This document shows positions 46,489 to 53,476 of a stretch of DNA of 53,476 nucleotides, in pieces. This stretch comes from Verticiella alkaliphila (GTDB lineage: Bacteria > Pseudomonadota > Gammaproteobacteria > Burkholderiales > Burkholderiaceae_B). The stretch spans positions 1-53,476 of the forward strand of contig NZ_JADCNH010000028.1 in assembly GCF_018904615.1 (NCBI RefSeq), written 5' to 3'. Positions within the stretch are counted from its first letter, which is position 1; each line of letters begins with the position of its first letter. Position numbers and translations under genes: made by a program. Below the pieces are notes generated by a model. That model was given only the letters and a program-made list of their open reading frames with translations, had not been told where the DNA came from and did no database searches.

Positions 46489-47928
46489 CTAGAGCACCGG
46501 CGAGAACAAGCGCGCGAATGCGTCACCGAAGCGCCGCCACAGCGGGGCCTTGCGTTTTTCCGGCACCCGCTGCGCATGACGCAGGTCCGCGAGAAACGCG
46601 TCCGCCAGGTCTTGCGCGAGCTTGGGGCCATAGGCCAGCGCGCAGACTTCGTAATTGAGCCGGAAGCTGCGATTGTCGAAGTTGGCCGTGCCGACGAAGC
46701 TGCAGTCGTCGTCCACCAGCAGCGTCTTCGAGTGAAGCATGCGCCCGCGGAATTCCCACACCTTCACGCCCGCCGCGATCATCTCGTCGTAGTACGAACG
46801 CGCCGCCGCGCTCACGATGCGCGAATCCGCACGCTCGGGCACCAGCACGCGCACGTCCACGCCGCGCAGCGCGGCCGATGTCAGCGCCATGACGGCAGGC
46901 TGGGTGGGCACGAAATACGGCGTGGTGAGCCACGCACGTCGGCGCGCCATGTTGATCGCAGCCACCTGCGCGCGATGGATGGACTCGCGCTCGTCGTTGG
47001 GCCCCGAATGCAGGATCTGGACGTAATGCTCGCCTGGCGACATCTCTGGCAGCAGCTGTGCGGTGACGTCCACCGGGGTCTTGCCGCGGCTCTCGTCCGC
47101 CGTATAGAACCAGTCTTCCAGGAACACCATCTGCAGCCAGCGCACCGCCCCACCTTCGATGCGAAGGTGCACGTCATGGTAGGCCGCCGGGTTCACCCGT
47201 TCGTCCTGGTCATCCGTGACGTTCAGCCCACCCACGAAGCCCACGTTGCCGTCACACACCACGATCTTGCGATGCGTGCGGAAATTGATCACCGGACGAA
47301 ACCGCCGACCAATGCGCGTGTCATGGAAGAAAGCGAGCTCGCCACCGGCATCGGTGAGGGGACGAAAGAACCGCCGGCCCGCGGTGACCGAGCCCAGTGC
47401 GTCGATCAGAAGGCGCACCTTCACGCCCGCCTTCGCCTTGGTCACGAGCAAGTCGCGCAACGCCGTGCCGATGCGGTCCGTCGCGAAGATGTAGTACTCC
47501 AGATGGACGTGATGCCGGGCCGCCTGAATGGCCGCGAAGATCGCATCGAACGTCTGCGCACCGTCCACCAGCAACCGCACGTCGTGGGCGGTAGACAAGG
47601 GATTGTCGCAGGTCATGTAGGCGAGGCGCGCCATCTGCTGCGTGCGCCAAGGCGCATCAGCCACATGCTCTCGGGCCTGGGCGGCCTCAGCCTGTGCCGC
47701 GATCGCTGCCCGGCTGCGTAGCCGGCGAAGCCGCACGCGCTTCAAGCGCTGCGGTCCGAAGAAGTAATAGATGAGATAGCCCAGAACGGGCAACAACGCG
47801 AGCGACAGCAACCACGCCACCGTGGTGGCGGGGGAGCGTCGCTGAAGAATGATCCATAGTGCCAGCCCAGCCAGGTACATGGCCCAGCCGACACCCAGAA
47901 TCGTGTGCCAGGCGAGATCGCTCAGCAC
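46489..47928 (-). CDS. cls: Cardiolipin synthase (PLD family)
   Basis: A 479-residue phospholipase D-superfamily enzyme: two N-terminal membrane helices (residues 8-28 and 38-57), then two HKD motifs, HRKIVVCDGNVGFVGG (about 222) and HSKTLLVDDDCSFVGTANFD (about 400). The layout matches ClsA, which joins two phosphatidylglycerols into cardiolipin at the inner membrane. It converges with the MgtC-family gene. The lipoprotein gene lies 20 bp upstream in the same direction. Confidence 0.9.
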   Translation of the reverse strand: MLSDLAWHTILGVGWAMYLAGLALWIILQRRSPATTVAWLLSLALLPVLGYLIYYFFGPQRLKRVRLRRLRSRAAIAAQAEAAQAREHVADAPWRTQQMARLAYMTCDNPLSTAHDVRLLVDGAQTFDAIFAAIQAARHHVHLEYYIFATDRIGTALRDLLVTKAKAGVKVRLLIDALGSVTAGRRFFRPLTDAGGELAFFHDTRIGRRFRPVINFRTHRKIVVCDGNVGFVGGLNVTDDQDERVNPAAYHDVHLRIEGGAVRWLQMVFLEDWFYTADESRGKTPVDVTAQLLPEMSPGEHYVQILHSGPNDERESIHRAQVAAINMARRRAWLTTPYFVPTQPAVMALTSAALRGVDVRVLVPERADSRIVSAAARSYYDEMIAAGVKVWEFRGRMLHSKTLLVDDDCSFVGTANFDNRSFRLNYEVCALAYGPKLAQDLADAFLADLRHAQRVPEKRKAPLWRRFGDAFARLFSPVL

Positions 47929-47948
47929 GCCTGCCGCCCCGTGCGGGG

Positions 47949-48455
47949 TCAGCGGGCCGGGATCACCCGCGTGGGGCCAGAGCCACTCACGATCTGCACG
48001 CGCTGGCCGACCTGGATCGGGATGTCGGCCTCTTGCGCGACGACACGCGTCTCACCGTTGTCCAGGCGCACGGTGATCTCGTAGCCTGCCTGACGCTGCA
48101 CGCCACGCTCGACACTCGTGCCTGCCAGCGCGCCGCCGAGGCCACCCAGCACCGTGGCGATCGTGCGGCCGGTGCCGCCACCGATCTGGTTACCCGCCAG
48201 CCCGCCGATGGCCGCGCCGGCGATCGTGCCGGCACCCGTCGTCTGCTCGGGTTGGATGGTGATGTTGCGCACGTTCAGCACCGTACCATTGCGCGAGATT
48301 TGCTCGCGCTGGGCTTGGCCGTAACTGTAGACGTTGCCCGAAGCGCTCGGGGTGGCGCAGCCGGCCAGCGTGGCGGCGGCGACCAGGGCACCGACGGCGG
48401 CCATGGCACGCAGGCCAGGGGCACGACGCGGGGACGAACGGGGGTGAGCTGCCAT
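47949..48455 (-). CDS. SlyB/Pcp-like outer-membrane lipoprotein
   Basis: A 168-residue lipoprotein with lipobox LAGC (about residue 34) and a glycine-zipper segment (GAGTIAGAAIGGLAGNQIGGG and GLGGALAG) typical of SlyB/Pcp (rickettsia 17-kDa antigen-type) proteins, followed by a beta-rich C-terminal domain (YEITVRLDNGETRVVAQ). The start is the ATG with AGAGGA at 7 nt; an upstream ATG has none. It is thought to stabilise the outer membrane. Confidence 0.87.
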   Translation of the reverse strand: MAAHPRSSPRRAPGLRAMAAVGALVAAATLAGCATPSASGNVYSYGQAQREQISRNGTVLNVRNITIQPEQTTGAGTIAGAAIGGLAGNQIGGGTGRTIATVLGGLGGALAGTSVERGVQRQAGYEITVRLDNGETRVVAQEADIPIQVGQRVQIVSGSGPTRVIPAR

Positions 48456-48581
48456 GATGCAATCCTCTTGCACTGTCGAGATGCCCGATCATAACGGGTT
48501 CGGCGACCACGTCTGTAACCGGTTGGGAGCAAGCCTTTCAGCGAAAAGCGTGCCCACGGGCTGGACCGTACAATGCGCCCC

Positions 48582-49625
48582 ATGGATTCGATCACACAGG
48601 CGGTACTGGGCGCAGGTCTGCAAGGCGCCATTCTCGGCCGTTCCCAAGGCCGGCGCGCCATTCTGTATGGCGCGGCCCTGGCCACCCTGCCGGATCTGGA
48701 CGTGTTCGTGCGCTATGCGGACCCGGTCTCCTCCATGACGTTTCACCGCGGCTTCAGCCATTCGCTCTTCATCCTGACCGCGCTTTCGATCGCGATGACG
48801 CTGGTCATCCGACGACTCTTCCCCAAGGCGGACTACAGCGCGAGGCGATTATGGCTCACGCTCTGGCTGGTTCTCGTCACCCATCCCCTGCTGGATGCCC
48901 TCACTGCCTACGGCACGCAACTCTGGTGGCCGCTCACGCCCACGCCCACGGCCTGGTCGAGCCTCTTCATCGTGGATCCGGTGTTCACGATCCCGCTGGT
49001 GCTCACGACCGTGGCAGCGCTTATCCTGGGCATCGGCGCTCGCATGACGCGCTGGCTGCGCGGCGCCCTCGTCTTCTGCGCGCTCTACATCGCGTTCTCG
49101 CTCGTGGGCAAGACGATCGTCGAGCAGCGCGTGACCCAGGCGCTGCGCCAGGATGGCATCGAGGCCACGCAAGTGTTCTCCACCCCCGCGCCGTTGAACA
49201 CCCTCCTCTGGCGCGTCATCGCCAAGGACGGCAGCGGCGATTACCACGAGAGCTTCGTCAGCCTCTTCGATCGTCAGGCGCCTGACTTGACGCGGCTACC
49301 GCTGCAGCAGCCGCTCGCCGCGCTGCTGGGCGACGCCCCCGAGCACGCCCGGCTGCAGTGGTTCACGGACAACTGGCTGCGCTACGACGTCGCGGGCGAC
49401 ACGCTCGTCGTCACCGACCTGCGCATGGGCATGGCCGGCCACCACTTCTTCCGCTTTGCCATGGCCGAACGCCGTGATGGCCAATGGCACGTCATCGTGC
49501 CGCGCAACTGGCCAGGTCTTCGTGGCGGCGAGCCCGAACTGCGGCTGCTCTTGTCGCGCATCCTGGACGAGTCCGTCGTGATCCCGTTGGCGCAATGGGA
49601 TGCGTTCATGACGGACGTGCGCTAG
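48582..49625 (+). CDS. YdjM/YbcI-type membrane metal-dependent hydrolase
   Basis: A 347-residue membrane protein of the LexA-binding inner-membrane hydrolase family: MDSITQAVLGAGLQ start, LATLPDLDVFVRY and FHRGFSHSLFIL with the metal-binding Asp and His residues, and VTHPLLDALTAYGTQLWWP. Four to five helices are followed by a soluble C-terminal domain (about residues 190-347). E. coli ydjM is SOS-induced, but no LexA box is visible here. An in-frame ATG 9 bp upstream is an equal alternative start. Confidence 0.83.
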   Translation: MDSITQAVLGAGLQGAILGRSQGRRAILYGAALATLPDLDVFVRYADPVSSMTFHRGFSHSLFILTALSIAMTLVIRRLFPKADYSARRLWLTLWLVLVTHPLLDALTAYGTQLWWPLTPTPTAWSSLFIVDPVFTIPLVLTTVAALILGIGARMTRWLRGALVFCALYIAFSLVGKTIVEQRVTQALRQDGIEATQVFSTPAPLNTLLWRVIAKDGSGDYHESFVSLFDRQAPDLTRLPLQQPLAALLGDAPEHARLQWFTDNWLRYDVAGDTLVVTDLRMGMAGHHFFRFAMAERRDGQWHVIVPRNWPGLRGGEPELRLLLSRILDESVVIPLAQWDAFMTDVR

Positions 49626-49690
49626 ACCGATGCGCAGAGGCCGCCGGCGCGCAGCTGCCTGACCCACCTCACGCCGACGCCGGGATCACC

Positions 49691-49722
49691 AAAAAATGCC
49701 CACCTCTCGGTGGGCATTTTCA
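49691..49722. terminator. Bidirectional terminator
   Basis: AAAATGCCCACC-tctc-GGTGGGCATTTT lies between the rightward YdjM-like gene and the leftward clpA, with an A-run on one side and a T-run on the other, so it should work in both directions. Confidence 0.9.
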
Positions 49723-49737
49723 CGCCTGGGCAGCGAC

Positions 49738-52128
49738 TCACACGGCCAGTTCAGGCTCCGACGGAACGTCACCTTCCTGACGGGTGGCCTTGCCCGACTT
49801 CACGGACTTGGCTCGCCCCTTGGGCGGCTTGGGTGCGACGGGACCACTGCCCGGCGAACCACCCCCGCCTCCACCGCTGGAGGCTTCGAACGCCAGCTGA
49901 ATCTCGCCCGCGTCGTCCACGTCCACCGTGACCCGGCCACCATCCACCAGCTTGCCGAACAGAAGCTCGTCGGCCAGCGCACGACGAATGGTGTCCTGGA
50001 TCAGCCGATGCATGGGGCGTGCGCCCATGAGCGGATCGAAACCCTTCTTCGCGAGATGCTGGCGCAGCGCATCCGTGAAGATGGCTTCCACCCGCTTCTC
50101 GTGGAGCTGCTCCTCGAGCTGCATGAGGAACTTGTCCACCACCCGCAGAATGATCTGCTCGTCCAGCGAGGCGAACGGGATGATCGCATCGAGACGGTTG
50201 CGGAACTCCGGCGTGAACATGCGGCGGATGTCGCCCATCTCATCGCCCGCGGCGCGGCTATTCGAGAACCCGATGGACCGACGGTTCAGGTTCTCTGCCC
50301 CCGCATTGGTCGTCATGATCAGGATGACGTTGCGGAAGTCGGCCTTGCGCCCGTTGTTGTCCGTCAGCGTGCCGTGGTCCATGACCTGCAGCAGGATGTT
50401 GAACACATCCGGGTGCGCCTTCTCGATCTCGTCGAGCAGCAGCACGCAGTGCGGCTTCTTGGCGATCGCCTCGGTTAGCAGACCGCCCTGGTCGAACCCG
50501 ACATACCCCGGCGGCGCGCCGATGAGGCGCGACACCGCGTGACGCTCCATGTACTCGGACATGTCGAAGCGCAGCAGCTCGATGCCGAGCGTGAAGGCCA
50601 GCTGACGCGCGACTTCCGTCTTGCCCACGCCCGTCGGGCCCGAGAAGAGAAAGGCACCAATCGGCTTTTCGGGCTTGCCCAGGCCGGACCGCGACATCTT
50701 GATCGCCGCCGACAAGGCATCGATGGCCGCGCTCTGCCCGAAGACCACGGCCTTCAGATCGCGCTCGAGCGTCGCGAGCTTGTTGCGGTCGTCCATGGAC
50801 ACGGACTGCGGCGGGATGCGCGCGATCTTCGAGACGATGTCTTCGATCTCGGACTTGCCGATGAGCTTCTTCTGGCGCGACTTGGGCAGGATGCGCTGCG
50901 CGGCCCCCGCTTCGTCGATCACGTCGATCGCCTTGTCCGGCAGATGACGATCATTGATGTAGCGGGCCGAGAGCTCGGCTGCGGCGGTGAGGGCCGCGGC
51001 CGAATACTTGATGCCGTGGTGATCCTCAAAGCGCGCCTTCAGCCCGCGCAGGATCTGCACGGTCTGCTCCACCGACGGCTCGTTGACCTCGATCTTCTGG
51101 AAGCGCCGCGCCAACGCGTGGTCCTTCTCGAAGACCCCACGATACTCGGCATAGGTGGTGGCACCGATGCACTTCAGCTGCCCGGACGACAAGGCCGGCT
51201 TGAGCAAATTGGATGCATCCAGCGTCCCGCCCGAAGCTGCGCCCGCGCCGATGAGCGTATGGATCTCATCGATGAAGAGCACGGCCTTCGGATTTTCCTT
51301 GAGCTGCTTGAGCACGCCCTTCAGACGTTGCTCGAAGTCGCCACGGTACTTCGTGCCGGCGAGCAGCGCGCCCATGTCGAGCGAGTAGACGCTGGTGTCC
51401 TGCAGCACGTCGGGCACGTCGCCCTCGGTGATGCGCCAGGCCAGGCCTTCGGCGATCGCCGTCTTGCCCACGCCGGCCTCACCCACGAGCAGCGGGTTGT
51501 TCTTGCGGCGGCGGCACAATACCTGGATGACGCGCTCGACTTCATGCTCGCGACCGATCAGCGGATCGATGCGCCCGGCACGGGCCGCGGCGTTGAGATT
51601 GTGCGTGAACTGCTCGAGCGGAGACGGACGCGCTTCGGCGTCTGCCGGCGCGGCGGTCTCCTTCGGGGGGGTGGCGGCTGTCATCTGTGGCTGCTTGGTG
51701 ATGCCATGCGACATGTAGTTGACGACATCCAGCCGGCTCACGCCCTGCTGGTGCAGGTAGTACACCGCGTGCGAATCCTTCTCGCCGAAGATCGCGACGA
51801 GCACGTTCGCCCCGGACACTTCCTTCTTGCCACCGCCCGTGGACTGCACGTGCATGATGGCGCGCTGGATCACCCGCTGAAACCCCAGCGTGGGCTGGGT
51901 ATCGGCCTCTGCACCACCCGGGATCACCGGCGTGTTGTCGTGCACGAACTGCCGCAGATTGCGGCGAAGCTCGTCGACGTTGACGACGCAGGCGCGCAGC
52001 ACTTCCAGCGCGGACGCGTTGTCGAGCAAGGCGAGCAGCAGGTGCTCGACCGTGATGAATTCGTGTCGGGCCTGGCGGGCCTCGACGAAAGCCATATGCA
52101 GGCTAACTTCCAATTCCTGGGAAATCAC
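49738..52128 (-). CDS. clpA: ClpA, AAA+ unfoldase of ClpAP
   Basis: A 796-residue Hsp100 protein: N-domain (residues 1-145), first AAA+ module with GEAGVGKT, second with GPTGVGKT, and the ClpP-docking loop IGFSNS (usual IGL). The C-terminal tail is unusual in length: Gly-rich and Lys-rich ([13 protein letters not shown] to EPELAV). The start is GTG ([14 protein letters not shown]), overlapping the clpS stop (GTGA) with GGAGGAAGC just before, so clpS and clpA are coupled. It unfolds substrates, including N-end-rule substrates delivered by ClpS, into ClpP. Confidence 0.95.
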   Translation of the reverse strand: MISQELEVSLHMAFVEARQARHEFITVEHLLLALLDNASALEVLRACVVNVDELRRNLRQFVHDNTPVIPGGAEADTQPTLGFQRVIQRAIMHVQSTGGGKKEVSGANVLVAIFGEKDSHAVYYLHQQGVSRLDVVNYMSHGITKQPQMTAATPPKETAAPADAEARPSPLEQFTHNLNAAARAGRIDPLIGREHEVERVIQVLCRRRKNNPLLVGEAGVGKTAIAEGLAWRITEGDVPDVLQDTSVYSLDMGALLAGTKYRGDFEQRLKGVLKQLKENPKAVLFIDEIHTLIGAGAASGGTLDASNLLKPALSSGQLKCIGATTYAEYRGVFEKDHALARRFQKIEVNEPSVEQTVQILRGLKARFEDHHGIKYSAAALTAAAELSARYINDRHLPDKAIDVIDEAGAAQRILPKSRQKKLIGKSEIEDIVSKIARIPPQSVSMDDRNKLATLERDLKAVVFGQSAAIDALSAAIKMSRSGLGKPEKPIGAFLFSGPTGVGKTEVARQLAFTLGIELLRFDMSEYMERHAVSRLIGAPPGYVGFDQGGLLTEAIAKKPHCVLLLDEIEKAHPDVFNILLQVMDHGTLTDNNGRKADFRNVILIMTTNAGAENLNRRSIGFSNSRAAGDEMGDIRRMFTPEFRNRLDAIIPFASLDEQIILRVVDKFLMQLEEQLHEKRVEAIFTDALRQHLAKKGFDPLMGARPMHRLIQDTIRRALADELLFGKLVDGGRVTVDVDDAGEIQLAFEASSGGGGGGSPGSGPVAPKPPKGRAKSVKSGKATRQEGDVPSEPELAV

Positions 52129-52436
52129 GCTTCCTCCATGACGCATTGAAGCGGATGCTGTTGTTCCCGCGCGAAGCGGCTGACTTGCACCACTTTGGTG
52201 TTGGCGACGTCGTACGTGTACACCCCGCAAACCCCCTTTCCCTCATGATGCACCTTGAGCATGACCTGGACGGCCTGTTCATGCCCCAGGGCAAAGAAGC
52301 GTTGCAGCACCAGCACGACGAACTCCATGGGGGTGAAATCGTCGTTGAGCAGCACCACCTGCCACATTGGTGGTTGCTTGGCGGCAGTCTTGCTTTCCTG
52401 CGCCAGTTCCGGTGTCGTTTCGAGCCCTGTACCCAT
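52125..52436 (-). CDS. clpS: ClpS, adaptor for N-end-rule degradation
   Basis: A 103-residue adaptor with the binding-pocket motif [13 protein letters not shown] (residues 29-41) and [17 protein letters not shown]. It recognises proteins with N-terminal Phe, Leu, Trp or Tyr and hands them to ClpA. It is the first gene of the clpS-clpA operon, divergent from lexA. Confidence 0.95.
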   Translation of the reverse strand: MGTGLETTPELAQESKTAAKQPPMWQVVLLNDDFTPMEFVVLVLQRFFALGHEQAVQVMLKVHHEGKGVCGVYTYDVANTKVVQVSRFAREQQHPLQCVMEEA

Positions 52437-52585
52437 GCACCTATTCTATCCACATTTGCGAAGGCGCCCCGCAAAAAACCGTAAGCCCTGTAGGCCCTAT
52501 GTGGCACTGCACCAGTGGTTTTCAAGCCCCGTCGACGACACCGGATTGAGGCGAGCGCAGAGCGCCGCTTGCATCGCGCGCCAGA

Positions 52586-52601
52586 CTGTATGAAAATACA
52601 G
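52586..52601 (+). promoter_or_regulatory. LexA (SOS) box
   Basis: CTGTATGAAAATACAG matches the consensus CTGT-N8-ACAG exactly at both ends and lies 23 bp before the lexA start codon, so lexA is autoregulated. Confidence 0.92.
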
Positions 52602-52624
52602 GTGTCTTACTTCATCTTCTCGTC

Positions 52625-53263
52625 ATGATCCGGCTCACCGCTAGGCAGCAGCAAATCCTCGATCTGATTCGCGACACCATCGAGCGGACGGGAATCCCAC
52701 CCACGCGCGTGGAAATCGCACGCGCCTTGGGATTCAAATCGCCCAACGCGGCAGAAGATCATCTGAAGGCACTGGCGCGCAAGGGCGCGATCGAGCTGTC
52801 GGCAGGCACCTCGCGCGGCATCCGCATGACGCAGCCCGCCGCCAACGACGCCAGCCACCCCGGTGCAGCAGCGGGCCTCGTACTGCCGCTCGTCGGTCGC
52901 GTAGCGGCAGGCCACCCCATTCTCGCAGCAGAGCACGTCACTCGCCAGGTCGGTGTCGATCCATCGCTCTTCGCCGAGCGGCCCGATTACCTGCTCACGG
53001 TGCGCGGCCTGAGCATGCGGGACGCCGGCATTCTCGAAGGCGATCTGCTGGCGGTGCGCAAGGTGCAAGAGGCGCGCAATGGCCAGATCGTCGTCGCCCG
53101 CCTGGGCGACGAGGTCACCGTCAAGCGGCTCAACCGCCAAGGCTCTCGGATAGAACTCTTGCCCGAGAATCCGGATTTCCACCCCATCGTGGTCGAGGAC
53201 GCAGACGGCTTTGCGCTGGAGGGCGTGGCAGTGGGCCTGATTCGGGCGCAAGGCTTGAACTGA
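52625..53263 (+). CDS. lexA: LexA repressor
   Basis: A 212-residue LexA: winged helix [23 protein letters not shown] to [14 protein letters not shown], the self-cleavage site AAGHP (Ala-Gly, about residue 97), catalytic Ser in [10 protein letters not shown] (about 130) and Lys in VTVKRLNR (about 167). It represses SOS genes and cleaves itself with RecA on single-stranded DNA. It has a perfect SOS box upstream. Confidence 0.96.
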   Translation: MIRLTARQQQILDLIRDTIERTGIPPTRVEIARALGFKSPNAAEDHLKALARKGAIELSAGTSRGIRMTQPAANDASHPGAAAGLVLPLVGRVAAGHPILAAEHVTRQVGVDPSLFAERPDYLLTVRGLSMRDAGILEGDLLAVRKVQEARNGQIVVARLGDEVTVKRLNRQGSRIELLPENPDFHPIVVEDADGFALEGVAVGLIRAQGLN

Positions 53264-53407
53264 ACGGGCCCGGCGGGGCGTGAGCGCCTCCGGCCCGCGT
53301 GGGGCAGTGGTCGCCGAGGTTGGGCACCGCGGCATTTGCCGACGGCAGCCGGGGATCGCTCCCCCGCTCGGGTTTCCCGACGAGAAAGGCCCCGCATCGT
53401 GAACTGC

Positions 53408-53448
53408 ACCCCAAAAGTTGGACACCGATCCAACCTTTGGGGTGTTTT
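53408..53448 (+). terminator. Terminator-like hairpin inside the IS end
   Basis: A 15-bp stem with one mismatch (53408-53422 with 53429-53443, loop CACCGA) is followed by GTTTTTC. It lies between the IS end and the transposase start, so it could block transcription entering from outside. Confidence 0.6.
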
Positions 53449-53450
53449 TC

Positions 53451-53476
53451 ATGGCGAAGTATGACGAGCAGTTCAA
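53451..53476 (+). CDS. Transposase OrfA, first 8 codons
   Basis: ATG GCG AAG TAT GAC begins a frame MAKYDEQF that leaves the window. This N-terminus is common in IS3-family OrfA proteins, whose helix-turn-helix binds the IS ends. Only the beginning is available. Confidence 0.55.

Larger units (their letters stand above)
53400..53476 (+). mobile_element. Left end of an IS3-like insertion sequence (truncated by window)
   Basis: The sequence TGAACTGCACCCCAAAAGTTGGACA has the look of an IS3-family terminal inverted repeat: it begins TG and is followed about 50 bp on by a short ORF starting MAKYDEQF, a typical OrfA beginning. The other end and the target duplication lie beyond the window. Family placement is from memory of such ends. 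Confidence 0.65.

Noticed and set aside
48582-49625. SOS control of the YdjM-like gene
   Set aside because: No CTGT-N8-ACAG sequence lies upstream, unlike the E. coli ydjM promoter.

Overview
The window (high GC, ATGA/GTGA-coupled operons, a Bug-type solute receptor, a MarR-controlled nicotinate locus, CspA, ClpS/ClpA and LexA with an SOS box) suggests a betaproteobacterial chromosome, most likely Burkholderiales/Alcaligenaceae, a Bordetella or Achromobacter relative. This is inferred from gene content; no database was searched.

Positions 1-3441 look like the right end of an ICEclc-type integrative and conjugative element: a HicA-like gene fragment, parA, alpA, an unknown regulator-like gene, a DUF305 membrane protein, an outward-facing promoter and an 18-bp copy of a tRNA-Gly 3' end (att site), followed at once by a perfect terminator on the chromosomal side. 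Positions 3657-13947 hold two divergent operons that share a GntR operator. Leftward are gntR, an isocitrate lyase/PEP mutase-family lyase, two SDRs and a frameshifted Bug receptor. Rightward are an unusual aconitase paralogue, a dihydropyrimidinase-like hydrolase, an isochorismatase-fold amidase and a COG0523 GTPase. I read this as an uncharacterised catabolic pathway. Positions 14025-26971 are a complete aerobic nicotinate pathway (regulator, transporter, NicA/NicB dehydrogenase, NicC, NicE, NicD, NicX, NicF) whose dehydrogenase large subunit is split into a triheme cytochrome c protein with a decayed Mo-cofactor module and a separate intact Mo-cofactor subunit.

Positions 27034-37610 are metal or metallophore uptake: an exported CobN-like chelatase with an ExbB/MotA-like protein, a DUF2149 protein and a frameshifted TonB receptor under a Zur-like site, then a Fur-box-controlled TonB receptor and a YncE-like beta-propeller. 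Positions 37888-44128 are the most unusual part. A TPP riboswitch precedes a tight operon of LuxE-like acyl-protein synthetase, LuxC-like reductase, an ABC importer of the NMT1/THI5 type and an SDR. Together these predict import of a carboxylated thiamin precursor or breakdown product and its reduction to the alcohol needed for thiamin synthesis.

The remainder is housekeeping: queF, a frameshifted unknown gene, cspA, an MgtC-family gene, cardiolipin synthase, a SlyB-like lipoprotein, a YdjM-like membrane protein, clpA, clpS, lexA, and the left end of an IS3-like insertion sequence at the window edge. Three genes each carry a single-base deletion in a short homopolymer, so either gene decay or uncorrected sequencing indels should be considered.
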